Shown here in pieces: positions 1 to 9,041 of a stretch of 64,000 nt of DNA. Positions within the stretch are counted from its first letter, which is position 1. Each line of letters starts with the position of its first letter. The notes under the pieces are model-generated. The model was not told where the DNA came from. It did not search any database and worked only from the letters and a program-made list of their open reading frames with translations. The stretch comes from Streptomyces sp. NBC_00249. GTDB taxonomy: Bacteria > Actinomycetota > Actinomycetes > Streptomycetales > Streptomycetaceae. A program made the translations under genes and the position numbers. The stretch lies in NCBI RefSeq assembly GCF_026342355.1, contig NZ_JAPEMV010000002.1:124001-188000 (forward strand), in the 5' to 3' direction.

Positions 1-636
1 GAGGCTGTGGGGGCGCATCGGGTCCTTCTTGAAGCCGACGCGCTTGCCGATGACGAGGATGACGCCGAGGGCGGCGGCGCCCGCGTTGATGTGGACGGCG
101 GTGCCGCCCGCGAAGTCGATGACGCCGAGCTCGAAGAGCCAGCCGCCGGCGCCCCAGACCCAGTGGGCGACGGGGAAGTAGACGACGGTGACCCACAGGC
201 CGGTGAACAGGACCCAGGCGCTGAACTTGACGCGGTCGGCGAGGGCGCCGCTGATCAGGGCGGGGGTGATGACGGCGAACATCAGCTGGAAGACGGCGAA
301 GACGTAGACGGGGATGGTGTAGCCGTCCCACAGCTCGGTGATCCCGATGCCGCTGAGGCCGACGTAGTCGGAGTTCCAGCCGATGACGGAGCCGGAGTCG
401 GTGCCGAAGGCGAGGCTGAAGCCGTAGAGCACCCACAGGATCGTGACGATCCCGAGGCTGACGAAGCTCATCATCAGCATGTTGAGGCTGCTCTTGACGC
501 GGACCATGCCTCCGTAGAAGAAGGCGAGTCCCGGGGTCATCAGCATGACCAGGGCGGAGCAGATGAGCATGAACCCGGTGTTCGCGGCAGACAGTGTCGG
601 GGCGTCTGCCGCGAGGGTCGTGATGGCTGATGCCAT
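1..636 (-). CDS. amtB: Ammonium transporter, 3' part beyond the window
   Basis: Membrane channel for uptake of ammonium/ammonia. The first 212 residues are visible. They hold several hydrophobic helices, an early TPGLAFFYGG segment and, near residue 180, DFAGGTAVHINAGAAALG, which is the ammonium transporter signature and carries the first pore histidine. The reading frame stays open to the window edge, so the C-terminal half, including the second pore histidine, is missing here. The ATG start follows a purine-rich stretch (ACGAGGAGACGCCG). In Streptomyces this gene normally heads amtB-glnB-glnD, with the PII protein and its adenylyltransferase downstream; those would lie outside the window. 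A candidate GlnR site lies about 150 bp upstream of the start. Confidence 0.95.
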   Translation of the reverse strand, partial: MASAITTLAADAPTLSAANTGFMLICSALVMLMTPGLAFFYGGMVRVKSSLNMLMMSFVSLGIVTILWVLYGFSLAFGTDSGSVIGWNSDYVGLSGIGITELWDGYTIPVYVFAVFQLMFAVITPALISGALADRVKFSAWVLFTGLWVTVVYFPVAHWVWGAGGWLFELGVIDFAGGTAVHINAGAAALGVILVIGKRVGFKKDPMRPHSL

Positions 637-785
637 CGGCGTCTCCTCGTCGTCGGTACGTTCGCGTGCGGGCGACCGTGAAAACCTGAGCGGCGCAAGG
701 CGTAGGCCTGGGGGGCGGGCCTGGGGGCTGGCCGGTTATTGGCCCTGAGATTCGCGCAGGCCGGTTTCCGGCGGCGCCGCTGGGT

Positions 786-821
786 GTTTCGCGCCGATGA
801 CGAAGAGGTCGGACGTGTTAC
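786..821 (-). promoter_or_regulatory. Candidate GlnR box upstream of amtB
   Basis: Read on the minus strand, this stretch contains GTAAC-n6-GACCT followed four bases later by GTCAT-n6-GAAAC. The second half fits the GTnAC-n6-GAAAC arrangement reported for GlnR, the OmpR-type activator of nitrogen genes in Streptomyces, and amtB is a known GlnR target in S. coelicolor. The first half is less good. The site lies between nsdA and amtB, 150-185 bp before the amtB start. The call rests on pattern and context only. Confidence 0.5.
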
Positions 822-865
822 GCGTCCATGAACGGGCCGGGTACGGGTCCGGGCCCGGGGGCGCC

Positions 866-2374
866 TCAGACCGCTTCGGCGGCCTCGGGGAGGCGGGAGG
901 CGAGGAGGTCGGTGAGGCGGACCACCTCGGCGACGTCGCCGTACTCGCGGGCGGCGGTGTCGACGGTCTTGCGGAGCCGGGTGTTCACCCGTTCGGAGCG
1001 TACTTTTCGCGCCACGTCGAGGGCCTGGTCGACGAGGACGGTGGCCTGCTCGGGCTCGCGCTGGAGGAGGTGGACGGTGGCCATGCCGATGAGGTTCAGG
1101 GCGTACGAGCGCTGGTGTTCCTCGTCCTTGGCGAAGAGCTCGACGGCGCGTTCCATGACCGGTTCGGCGAGGGAGGCGTAGGTGGGGCTGCGGCCGGCGA
1201 CGTAGGCCAGATCCCGGTAGGAGTGGGAGTTCTCGCCGTTGAGTTCCGCCTCGGAGAAGAAGCGGATCCAGTCGGGTTCGGGCTCGCCGCCGAAGCCGAC
1301 GTCGGAGAAGGTGTCCTCGGCCATCCGTACGGCGCGCTTGCAGCGGCTGGGCTGGCCCATGTTGGCGTAGGCGCGGGCCTCCATCGCATACAGCATGGCC
1401 TGGGTGCGCGGTCCGGCGCAGTCGCGGCTGCCGTACTGGGCGAGGTGGATGAGTTCCAGGGCGTCCTCGGGGCGGCCGAGGTGGATCATCTGGCGGCTCA
1501 TGCTGGAGAGGATGTACGAGCCGAGGGGTTTGTCGCCGCCCTCCTTCGCGGCGTGCAGCGCGAGGACGAAGTACTTCTGGGCGGTGGGGTGCAGGCCGAT
1601 GTCGTAGCTCATCCAGCCGGCGAGTTCGGCGAGCTCGGCGGCCACCTTGAAGAGCCGTTTCATGACGGGGGCCGGGTGGTTCTCCTGGAGCAGGTCGGTG
1701 ACCTCGTGGAGCTGTCCGACGACGGCCTTGCGGCGCAGGCCGCCGCCGCACTGGGCGTCCCACTGGCGGAACATCACGGTGGTGGCTTCGAGGAGGTCGA
1801 GCTCGGGCTCGGAGAGCCGGGGCGGCCGGTGTCCGCCGAGCGCGCCCGCCGGCCCGCCCTCGGTGCGCGGTCCCGGGTCGGCGGCCGGGACCGGTACGAG
1901 CCAGCGCTGCATGGGCTCGATGAGGGCGGGGCCGGCGGAGAGGGCGAGCGAGGTCCCGAGGAAGCCGCGGCGGGCCAGCATGAGGTCGCTGCGGGAGAAC
2001 TCGCTGAGCAGTTCCACTGTCTGCGGGCCGGCCCAGGGCAGGTCGACGCCGGAGACGGAGGGGGTCTGGTGGGCGGTGCGCAGGCCGAGCTGTTCGATGG
2101 CGACGACGGAGCCGAAGCGTTCGGAGAACAGCTCGGAGAGGATGCGGGGCACGGGTTCGCGGGGCTGTTCGCCGTCGAGCCAGCGGCGTACGCGCGAGGT
2201 GTCGGTGCTGATGTGGTGGGCGCCCATCTGGCGGGCCCGGCGGTTGACCTGGCGGGCGAGTTCGCCCTTGGACCAGCCACTGCGGACGAACCACGAGGTC
2301 AGCTGGTCGTTGCGGTCGGCCGCATCACCGCTCGTTCCGCTTGCGCCACTGCCGCTCACTGGGAACGCCCCCAT
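866..2374 (-). CDS. nsdA: NsdA-type developmental regulator with TPR-like region
   Basis: Cytoplasmic protein of about 502 residues matching the NsdA family. In S. coelicolor, loss of nsdA increases sporulation and antibiotic production. The N-terminal 70 residues contain a helix-turn-helix-like stretch (SGWSKGELARQVN, later RVRRWLDGEQP). The rest is helical and repeat-like, with patterns such as GWMSYDIGLHPTAQKYF and AYANMGQPSRCKRA that resemble tetratricopeptide repeats. Two ATG codons lie six bases apart; the inner one is chosen because AGAGGCG sits at better spacing before it. Neighbour order (amtB on one side, a primase-polymerase-like gene and ftsY on the other) agrees with the S. coelicolor locus as I remember it. 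How NsdA acts is not evident from the sequence. Confidence 0.85.
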   Translation of the reverse strand: MGAFPVSGSGASGTSGDAADRNDQLTSWFVRSGWSKGELARQVNRRARQMGAHHISTDTSRVRRWLDGEQPREPVPRILSELFSERFGSVVAIEQLGLRTAHQTPSVSGVDLPWAGPQTVELLSEFSRSDLMLARRGFLGTSLALSAGPALIEPMQRWLVPVPAADPGPRTEGGPAGALGGHRPPRLSEPELDLLEATTVMFRQWDAQCGGGLRRKAVVGQLHEVTDLLQENHPAPVMKRLFKVAAELAELAGWMSYDIGLHPTAQKYFVLALHAAKEGGDKPLGSYILSSMSRQMIHLGRPEDALELIHLAQYGSRDCAGPRTQAMLYAMEARAYANMGQPSRCKRAVRMAEDTFSDVGFGGEPEPDWIRFFSEAELNGENSHSYRDLAYVAGRSPTYASLAEPVMERAVELFAKDEEHQRSYALNLIGMATVHLLQREPEQATVLVDQALDVARKVRSERVNTRLRKTVDTAAREYGDVAEVVRLTDLLASRLPEAAEAV

Positions 2375-2761
2375 CCGCATCGCCTCTTCACACGAAACCC
2401 TGGCCGGGGTGGCGACCGCGGCCGGGGACCTTCACAGGTCCTCCACGGATTGCCTCCGGCATACCCACGGTCGGGCGCACCTTCCAGGTTCGTGCACCGA
2501 AAGTAATCCTACGATCACCCCGTCGGCGAGGTCGATTCCAGAAACGCCACCATTCGCCACCCCTTCGAATGAACTCGCCACCTGCCAGGCGCGATTCACT
2601 TGACACGAAGGCGGAACGGAACGGTTGGACGGGAGTGCGCCAGGGGCGCGCGCGGCGAGGAGTGCGCCGGGCGGCCCCGGTGGACGAGGCTCCGCACCCG
2701 GCCCCGCGACCGGTCTCGCCGACGTCGTAACCACCGGCGCGTCCGACCCGTTGGAGGGGGC
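2375..2761. other. Divergent intergenic region nsdA / primase-polymerase gene
   Basis: This 387-bp gap must hold promoters for both flanking genes, which point away from each other. I see no confident gene, repeat or hairpin terminator. A strong ribosome binding site (GTTGGAGGGGG) sits at its right end in front of the plus-strand gene. Confidence 0.5.
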
Positions 2762-3436
2762 ATGGGCATGGGCTTCACGATCGGCGGCAGCCGCAGCACC
2801 AAGGAGTTCCGTTCCGGCGTCCGGCGCCGCGGCCGGACCTCGGAGTGCACGGCGGTGGCGGAGTACACCGGACTCTGGGGCTGGGACGCGGTCCCCGGCG
2901 CCCGCGCCGCGGCTCCGGCCCGCGACTGCTCCTGCGGTCATACGAACTGCGGTGCGCCGGGGGCGCATCCACTGGACTTCGCTCCGACCGTCCCGGGCGG
3001 CGCCACCCTCGACGAGGTCTCCGAGATCTGGGGCGAGTACCCGGGCGCCTCGATCCTCCTCCCCGTCGGCCGCTCCTTCGACGTCATCGAGGTCTCCGAG
3101 GAGGCCGGGCGCCGGGCCCTGGTCCGCATGGAGCGGATGGGCCTGCCGCTGGGGCCGGTGACGGCGACCCCGGACGGCCGCGCGCAGTTCTTCGTGGCCC
3201 CGGGGGCGGCGGCCGAGCTGCCGCAGCTGCTGTACCGGATGGGCTGGGACGACGCCGATCTGGACCTGCGCGCCCTGGGTCACGGCGCCTTCCTGACGGC
3301 CCCGCCCTGCGACCACGCGGGCCTCGGCCCGGCCGGCTGGCTGCGCCGGCCCGCGCTGGACAGTGCCGGCGGCCCCCCGCAGGCCCGGCTGCTGCTCGGC
3401 ACCCTCGCCTACACCTGCCACCGCTTCCGCCGCTGA
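2762..3436 (+). CDS. Bifunctional primase/polymerase N-terminal domain protein
   Basis: A 224-residue protein resembling the N-terminal domain of bifunctional DNA primase/polymerases (Prim-Pol fold) that often stands alone in Streptomyces. Near residues 55-70 it has CSCGHTNCGAPGAHPL, the Cys-rich motif typical of the family, followed by an alternating hydrophobic region. No helicase part is attached, so a replicative primase role is not implied. The reading frame could be extended upstream, but GGAGGGGG just before this ATG marks the start. The gene is convergent with ftsY, with a shared hairpin between them. Its cellular role is unknown to me; the family call is fairly firm. Confidence 0.75.
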   Translation: MGMGFTIGGSRSTKEFRSGVRRRGRTSECTAVAEYTGLWGWDAVPGARAAAPARDCSCGHTNCGAPGAHPLDFAPTVPGGATLDEVSEIWGEYPGASILLPVGRSFDVIEVSEEAGRRALVRMERMGLPLGPVTATPDGRAQFFVAPGAAAELPQLLYRMGWDDADLDLRALGHGAFLTAPPCDHAGLGPAGWLRRPALDSAGGPPQARLLLGTLAYTCHRFRR

Positions 3437-3451
3437 GCCCTCCGGACACGG

Positions 3452-3488
3452 CCGTGCCCCCGGGTCCTGGACGGACGCGGGGGCACGG
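3452..3488. terminator. Hairpin terminator between convergent genes
   Basis: An 11-bp perfect stem (CCGTGCCCCCG / CGGGGGCACGG) encloses a 15-base loop between the stops of the primase-polymerase gene and ftsY. It could act in both directions. There is no long T-run, which is common for terminators in these genomes. Confidence 0.6.
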
Positions 3489-3519
3489 GTACGCGTAGGG
3501 CCTGCTCGGCCGGAGCGTG

Positions 3520-4725
3520 TCAGTCGCCGATGAGGGCGTCCACGAACGCCTCCGGCTCGAAGGGGGCCAGGTCGTCCGGGCCCTCGCCGAGGCCGACGAG
3601 CTTGACCGGGACGCCCAGCTCGCGCTGGACGGCGATGACGATGCCGCCCTTGGCGGTGCCGTCGAGCTTGGTCAGCACGATGCCGGTGATGTCCACGACC
3701 TCGGCGAAGACGCGGGCCTGCGTCAGGCCGTTCTGGCCGGTGGTGGCGTCGAGGACGAGCAGGATCTCGTCCAGCGGGCCGTGCTTCTCGACGACGCGCT
3801 TGACCTTGCCGAGCTCGTCCATGAGGCCGGTCTTGGTGTGCAGCCGGCCGGCGGTGTCGATGAGGACGACGTCCGCGCCCTCGGCGATGCCCTCCTTGAC
3901 CGCGTCGTAGGCGATCGAGGCGGGGTCCCCGCCCTCGGGGCCGCGCACGGTGCGGGCGCCGACGCGCTCGCCCCAGGTCTGGAGCTGGTCGGCGGCCGCC
4001 GCGCGGAAGGTGTCGGCGGCGCCGAGGACCACGCTGCGGCCGTCGGCGACGAGCACCCGGGCGAGCTTGCCGGTGGTGGTGGTCTTGCCGGTGCCGTTGA
4101 CGCCGACGACCATCACGACGGCCGGGGTGTCGACGCCGCTCTCGGTCTTCACCGCACGGTCGAAGTCGGTGCCGAGGAGGGCGACCAGCTCCTCCTTCAG
4201 CAGGGCGCGCAGATCTGCGGGGGTGCGGGTGCCGAGCACCTTGACCCGCTCGCGGAGGCGGTCCACGAGCTCCTGGGTCGGTGCAACACCGACGTCGGCG
4301 ATGAGGAGGGTCTCCTCGATCTCCTCCCAGGTGTCCTCGTCGAGGTGCTCGCGCGAGAGCAGCGTGAGCAGCCCCTTGCCGAGCGAGTTCTGGGAACGGG
4401 CGAGCCGCGCGCGCAGCCGGACCAGGCGGCCGGCGGTGGGCTCGGGCACCTCGATCTCGGGTGCGGCCGGGGCCTCGGTGACGGGCTCGGCGGCCGGGGC
4501 CTGCGCGTCGGGGAGGGTGACCTCCTCGATCGTGCGGCGCGGCTCTTCGACCGTCGGAGCGGCGTCCTCCCCCACCTGCGGTTCGGCGGGCGGGGCAGTG
4601 ATGGTCGGCGTGCTCGGCGGCGCCGTGGGGGGCAGCTGCTTCTTCTTGCGGCTGCTGACCACGAGCCCGCTGATCGCGCCGACCGCGACCAGGGCGATGA
4701 CTACAGCAAGGATGAGGATTTCCAT
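3520..4725 (-). CDS. ftsY: Signal recognition particle receptor FtsY
   Basis: SRP receptor GTPase that docks SRP-ribosome complexes at the membrane for co-translational insertion. The 401-residue protein begins with a single membrane segment (about residues 2-22), which is typical of actinobacterial FtsY. A Pro/Glu/Ala-rich linker to about residue 100 follows, then the N domain and the G domain with GVNGTGKTTTTGKLA (near residue 207), DTFRAAA, DTAGR and TKLDGTAKGG. All the SRP-GTPase motifs are intact. The ATG is chosen because GGGAG lies just upstream; an in-frame codon six residues earlier has no such site. Confidence 0.97.
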   Translation of the reverse strand: MEILILAVVIALVAVGAISGLVVSSRKKKQLPPTAPPSTPTITAPPAEPQVGEDAAPTVEEPRRTIEEVTLPDAQAPAAEPVTEAPAAPEIEVPEPTAGRLVRLRARLARSQNSLGKGLLTLLSREHLDEDTWEEIEETLLIADVGVAPTQELVDRLRERVKVLGTRTPADLRALLKEELVALLGTDFDRAVKTESGVDTPAVVMVVGVNGTGKTTTTGKLARVLVADGRSVVLGAADTFRAAAADQLQTWGERVGARTVRGPEGGDPASIAYDAVKEGIAEGADVVLIDTAGRLHTKTGLMDELGKVKRVVEKHGPLDEILLVLDATTGQNGLTQARVFAEVVDITGIVLTKLDGTAKGGIVIAVQRELGVPVKLVGLGEGPDDLAPFEPEAFVDALIGD

Positions 4726-4857
4726 AACGCTCCCAGTATCGGCCACCTCCGGGAACCTTTCGGAGGTTGCGGGAGGGCATTAGTCCTCTATTTGTGGTTT
4801 TCGGGGCGAATCTACGATGATGGGCGACTCCCCCTCCCCCAGCCCCCGGAGTAGCTC

Positions 4858-6327
4858 ATGCCTGCCGAGCCCGCCGACGGCGCGATAGCCGCCCCGGCCG
4901 AGAAAGCCGTCGAGACCCGCGGGCTGGAGCCCGTGCCCGACGGGGAGCGCGGGGGGCGGGTGCGCGAGCTGGTCCCCACGTGGGTGGCCGCGAACATCAG
5001 CGTGCTGCTGCTCACCATGGGCGCCGGACTGGTGATCTTCAACAAGCTCAACATCTGGCAGGTGCTCGTCGTCGCGGTGGCCGCGCCGGTGCTCTCGTAC
5101 GGGATGGTCGGCCTGATCTCCCTCGCGGGCAAGCGCGGCGGGGCGCCCGGCATGGCGCTCTCGCGGGCCGTCTTCGGCCAGCGCGGCAACCTCTTCCCCG
5201 GCGCCCTGATCTGGGTGGCCCGCTGGGGCTGGGAGACCATCAACGCGGTCAGCGGGGCCTACGCCGTCCTGACCGTGCTCGACCTGCTCTTCGGGGTGAA
5301 GAGCAACACCGCCCTGATCGTGGTCACCCTGCTCTTCTTCGTGGGCTGCACCTTCGTGGTCTCGGGGCTGGGCATCAACGCGCTGCGCGTCTGCTCGAAG
5401 TGGTCGACGTACCTCTTCGGCGGCTTCAGCGTGCTGGTCCTGGGCTACCTGGTCCTCACCACCGACTGGTCGGCGGTCCTCGACAAGCCGGCCGGCTCCA
5501 CGGCGATGATGATCGCGGGCATCGGCACCATCGCGGCGGGCGGCATCAGCTGGGTGCCCTCGGGCCCGGACTTCACCCGCTACCTGCCCCGTACGGCCTC
5601 CTCCCGGGGCGTGGTCGGCGCGACGATCGGCGGCGCCGGCGTGGTGGTCCTGCCGATGGTGCTGATGGGCGCCGTGATGGCGGTCGGCACCCCGGACCTG
5701 GCGACCGCGCAGGACCCGGTCTCCTTCATCGGCGAGCTGCTGCCGACCTGGATCGCGGTCCCGTACCTGCTCGTCGCGCTCGTCGGCATGCTGCTGATCA
5801 ACTCGATGTCCATGTACTCCGCCGGCTTCACCGCGCAGACCCTGGGCATCAAGGTGCCGCGCGCCTGGGCGGTCAGCGTCAACGCCGTCATCAGCCTGGT
5901 CTTCGGCTTCCTGCTGATGGTGGTGGCGACCAGCTTCTTCGGATCGTTCATCTCCTTCCTGACGCTGCTGGCCGTGGCCTTCTCCGCCTGGATCGGTGTC
6001 TTCGGCGTGGACATGCTGCGCCGTGAGACCTACGACGGCCCCGCGCTGCTGGACGCCACGCCGAGCAGCGCCTACTGGTACCGGGGCGGCTTCGCCTGGC
6101 AGGCGATGACGGCCTGGGGCGCGGCCCTGGTGGTGGGCACGCTGTTCACCGAGGTGGACTGGTTCAGCGGGCCGCTCGCCTCCACCTGGATCGGGCGCAA
6201 CGGCCTGGGCTGGGTGGCGGGCATCCTCACCTCCGGCCTGCTGTACGCCGTACTGCCGCGCACGGCGGCGGCGGACGCGCCCGCCCCGGCCCCGGAGCGC
6301 GAGACCGCCGGATCCCTGTCCAACTGA
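4858..6327 (+). CDS. NCS1-family purine/cytosine permease
   Basis: Integral membrane transporter of 489 residues with about twelve hydrophobic segments, matching nucleobase:cation symporter-1 (cytosine permease/allantoin permease) proteins. Family-like stretches are VPTWVAANISVLLLTMGAG near residue 40, RAVFGQRGNLFPGALIW near 103, and WVPSGPDFTRYLP near 230. The substrate is probably a nucleobase or a related heterocycle, but sequence alone does not say which. A CCGGAG ribosome site precedes the ATG. The next gene on the same strand, a flavin-dependent oxidoreductase, starts 62 bp on and may be cotranscribed, which would fit uptake and oxidation of a heterocyclic compound. That pairing is inference. 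Confidence 0.85.
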   Translation: MPAEPADGAIAAPAEKAVETRGLEPVPDGERGGRVRELVPTWVAANISVLLLTMGAGLVIFNKLNIWQVLVVAVAAPVLSYGMVGLISLAGKRGGAPGMALSRAVFGQRGNLFPGALIWVARWGWETINAVSGAYAVLTVLDLLFGVKSNTALIVVTLLFFVGCTFVVSGLGINALRVCSKWSTYLFGGFSVLVLGYLVLTTDWSAVLDKPAGSTAMMIAGIGTIAAGGISWVPSGPDFTRYLPRTASSRGVVGATIGGAGVVVLPMVLMGAVMAVGTPDLATAQDPVSFIGELLPTWIAVPYLLVALVGMLLINSMSMYSAGFTAQTLGIKVPRAWAVSVNAVISLVFGFLLMVVATSFFGSFISFLTLLAVAFSAWIGVFGVDMLRRETYDGPALLDATPSSAYWYRGGFAWQAMTAWGAALVVGTLFTEVDWFSGPLASTWIGRNGLGWVAGILTSGLLYAVLPRTAAADAPAPAPERETAGSLSN

Positions 6328-6389
6328 CGCTGCGTCAGCTAACGTCCCCCTCCGCCCGCCCACCCCATCCGGCGAAGGGGGACTTCTCC

Positions 6390-7376
6390 ATGCCCATCAC
6401 CGTGGCCCGGTTCAATCTCGTCGACCCGAACGGCACGCCCGAGTCGCTGTCCGCCCGCTACAAGGCGGCGCTGGAGATGGCGAGGTACGCGGACGAGCAC
6501 GGGGTCGACACCGTCCAGACGGAGGAGCACCACGGCACCGCGAACAACTGGATGCCCTCCCCCTTCGCCTTCGCGGGCGCGGTCTTCGGCGCCACCCGGC
6601 GGATCGCGGTCACCGTCTCGGCGATCATCGGCCCGCTCCACGACCCGCTGAAGATCGCCGAGGACATCGCGGTGCTGGACCTGCTGAGCGGCGGCCGGCT
6701 GGTCACGGTCGCGGGCATCGGCTACCGGCCCGAGGAGTACGAGCAGCACGGCGTGGAGTGGGGCCGGCGCGGCCGGCTCCAGGACGAGCTGCTGGAGACC
6801 CTGCTGAAGGCGTGGACCGGCGAGCCCTTCACCTTCCGCGGCCGGACGGTACGGGTCACCCCGCGCCCCTTCACCCGGCCGCACCCGCTGCTGCTCGTCG
6901 GCGGCAGCTCCGAGGCGGCGGCGCGGCGCGCGGCCCGGCTCGGGCTGCCGTTCTTCCCGAGCGCGCACCTGCCGGAGCTGGAGGCGTACTACCAGGCGCG
7001 GCTGGCGGAGTACGGGACGGAGGGCTTCTGCATGATGCCCGCCGCGCAGACCCCGCTCCTGCACATCGCCGAGGACCCGGACCGGGCCTGGGCGGAGTAC
7101 GGCGGGCACTTCCTGCACGAGGCGGGCACGTACGCCTCCTGGCAGTCCAAGGACATCCGCAGCGCGGTGCGCTCGGGCGCCCGCACCGTGGAGGAGCTGC
7201 GCGCGGAGGGCGTGTACCGGATCCTGTCCCCGGAGCAGGCGGTGGAGTACGCCCGGGGCGCGGGCGAGGCGGGGAACCTGGTGCTGCACCCGCTGTGCGG
7301 GGGGATGCCGTTGGACGAGGGCTGGCGGAGCCTGCGGCTGCTGTGCGAAAAGGTGCTGCCCCGGCTCAGGGACTGA
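6390..7376 (+). CDS. LLM-class flavin-dependent oxidoreductase
   Basis: Soluble 328-residue protein of the bacterial luciferase-like fold, which uses reduced FMN or F420. N-terminal motifs include MPITVARFNLVDP, HGVDTVQTEEHHG and a central GGRLVTVAGIGYRPEEYEQHGV, which fit the TIM-barrel family. The substrate is not predictable. GAAGGGGGACTTCTCC before the ATG supplies the ribosome site. It follows the permease gene closely on the same strand. The coding end overlaps the left arm of a strong hairpin, so its transcript probably ends immediately after the stop codon. The F420 precursor enzyme CofC is encoded elsewhere in this window, but whether this protein uses F420 is unknown. Confidence 0.85.
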   Translation: MPITVARFNLVDPNGTPESLSARYKAALEMARYADEHGVDTVQTEEHHGTANNWMPSPFAFAGAVFGATRRIAVTVSAIIGPLHDPLKIAEDIAVLDLLSGGRLVTVAGIGYRPEEYEQHGVEWGRRGRLQDELLETLLKAWTGEPFTFRGRTVRVTPRPFTRPHPLLLVGGSSEAAARRAARLGLPFFPSAHLPELEAYYQARLAEYGTEGFCMMPAAQTPLLHIAEDPDRAWAEYGGHFLHEAGTYASWQSKDIRSAVRSGARTVEELRAEGVYRILSPEQAVEYARGAGEAGNLVLHPLCGGMPLDEGWRSLRLLCEKVLPRLRD

Positions 7377-7390
7377 GCCGGGGCAGCACC
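7352..7390. terminator. 18-bp stem terminator overlapping the oxidoreductase stop
   Basis: A perfect 18-bp inverted repeat (GGTGCTGCCCCGGCTCAG with its complement, three-base loop) spans the TGA of the plus-strand gene. It probably also serves the convergent glcP gene, whose stop lies 33 bp beyond. Confidence 0.75.
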
Positions 7391-7422
7391 CGCGGAGGAG
7401 AGGGGGTGGTGGCGGGGGATGG

Positions 7423-8856
7423 TTACCCCATCTCCTCCAACGCCTTGCCCTTGGTCTCCGGCACCCACTTGAGGATGAACGGGATCGAGAGCATGGCGAA
7501 GACCGCGTAGATGACGTACGTGCCGGACAGGTTCCAGTCCGACAGCGTCGGGAACGAGACCGTGATGACCCAGTTGGCGATCCACTGGGCCGCGGCGGCC
7601 ACACCGAGGGCGGCGGCGCGGATGCGGCCCGGGAACATCTCCCCGAGGAGCACCCAGACCACGACGCCCCAGGACAGGGCGAAGAAGAGGACGAAGCAGT
7701 TGGCCGCGATCAGGGCCACGAGTCCCTGGGTGTGCGGCAGGGCGATGTCCCCGGCGGCATCGGACTTGTAGGAGAAGGCCCAGGCGGCGAGCGCGAGGGA
7801 GATCGTCATGCCGACGGAGCCGATGAGGGCCAGCGGCTTGCGGCCGATCCGGTCCACGAACAGCATCGCGATCACCGTGCCGATGATGTTCACGACGGAG
7901 GTCTCGAAGGAGTACAGGAAGGACGAGCTCGGGTCGACGCCGACGGACTGCCACAGCGAGGAGCTGTAGTAGAAGATCACGTTGATGCCGACGAGCTGCT
8001 GGAAGACGGAGAGTCCGATGCCGATCCAGACGATCGGCAGGAAGCCGAAGCGGCCGCCGAGCAGGTCCTTGAAGGTGGACTTCTGCTCCGAGTGGATGGC
8101 GCTGTCGATCTCGCGGACGCGGGCGTCGGCGTCGATGCCCTCGCCCTCGACCTCGCGCAGGACCGTCTTGGCCTTGTCCATGCGGCCGGCGGAGACCAGG
8201 AAGCGCGGGGACTCGGGGATGGCGAGGGTCAGCAGGCCGTAGAGCACGGCCGGGACGACCATGACGCCGAGCATCCACTGCCAGGCTTCCAGGCCGCCGA
8301 TCTCGCCGCGCTGGTCTCCGTCGGCGAGGTTGAGGATGCCCCAGTTGACCAGCTGCGAGATGGCGATGCCGATGACGATGGCGGCCTGCTGGAAGGAGGC
8401 GAGCCGGCCTCGGTAGGCGGGCGGGGAGACCTCGGCGATGTAGGCGGGGCCGATCACCGAGGCCATGCCGATGCCGAAGCCGCCGATGACGCGCCACATG
8501 GCGAGGTCCCAGAGGGCGAAGGGCAGGGCCGAGCCGATCGCGCTCGCCGCGAAGAGGACGGCGGCGATCTGCATGCAGCGGATGCGGCCGATCCGGTCGG
8601 CGATGCGGCCGGCGGTGGCGGCGCCGAGGGCGCAGCCGATCAGGGCGGCGGCGATCACCTGGGCGAGGGCGGCGGAGCCGACGTCGAAGCGGTCACGGAC
8701 GGCCTCGACGGCGCCGTTGATGACCGAGCTGTCGTATCCGAAGAGGAAGCCGCCCATCGCTGCGGCCGCGGTGATGAAGATGACGTGCCCGAGGTGGTCG
8801 GGCTGCGACGCGCTCGCGCCGCCGGGCGTCGGTGCCTTCGCTGTGCTGCTGGTCAA
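7423..8856 (-). CDS. glcP: Glucose permease, MFS sugar porter
   Basis: Proton-coupled sugar transporter of about 477 residues with twelve predicted membrane helices. It closely resembles the GlcP glucose permease of S. coelicolor, the main glucose uptake system there. Sugar-porter motifs visible are GGFLFGYDSSVINGA in helix 1, GRIADRIGR after helix 2, RFLVSAGR after helix 6, DRIGRKPLAL, and PETKGKALEE at the C-terminus. A TTG start is chosen because CACGGAG lies six bases before it and the N-terminus then reads MTSSTAKAPTPG, as I recall for GlcP. A second in-frame TTG 17 codons upstream lacks a good site. Confidence 0.92.
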   Translation of the reverse strand: MTSSTAKAPTPGGASASQPDHLGHVIFITAAAAMGGFLFGYDSSVINGAVEAVRDRFDVGSAALAQVIAAALIGCALGAATAGRIADRIGRIRCMQIAAVLFAASAIGSALPFALWDLAMWRVIGGFGIGMASVIGPAYIAEVSPPAYRGRLASFQQAAIVIGIAISQLVNWGILNLADGDQRGEIGGLEAWQWMLGVMVVPAVLYGLLTLAIPESPRFLVSAGRMDKAKTVLREVEGEGIDADARVREIDSAIHSEQKSTFKDLLGGRFGFLPIVWIGIGLSVFQQLVGINVIFYYSSSLWQSVGVDPSSSFLYSFETSVVNIIGTVIAMLFVDRIGRKPLALIGSVGMTISLALAAWAFSYKSDAAGDIALPHTQGLVALIAANCFVLFFALSWGVVVWVLLGEMFPGRIRAAALGVAAAAQWIANWVITVSFPTLSDWNLSGTYVIYAVFAMLSIPFILKWVPETKGKALEEMG

Positions 8857-9041
8857 GGTGTGCTCCGTGGGGGGTTTTGTCCGTTCTCCTAGTGGCGCAC
8901 AGGTCAAGATCGGGCACCACCTGGAGGCGGGAGACAGCGGAGCGAGCCTATTCGTTCATTTCTTGAAGTCAATAGATGAGACGAAGGTGAGATCAAGCGC
9001 CGATCCGACGGCATGAATTCAGGTGTTGAATACCCGAAGCT

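Noticed and set aside
2432..4780. Long antisense open frame opposite ftsY and the primase-polymerase gene
   Set aside because: Arg/Pro/Gly-rich translation with no motif; a usual by-product of high GC on the strand opposite real genes.
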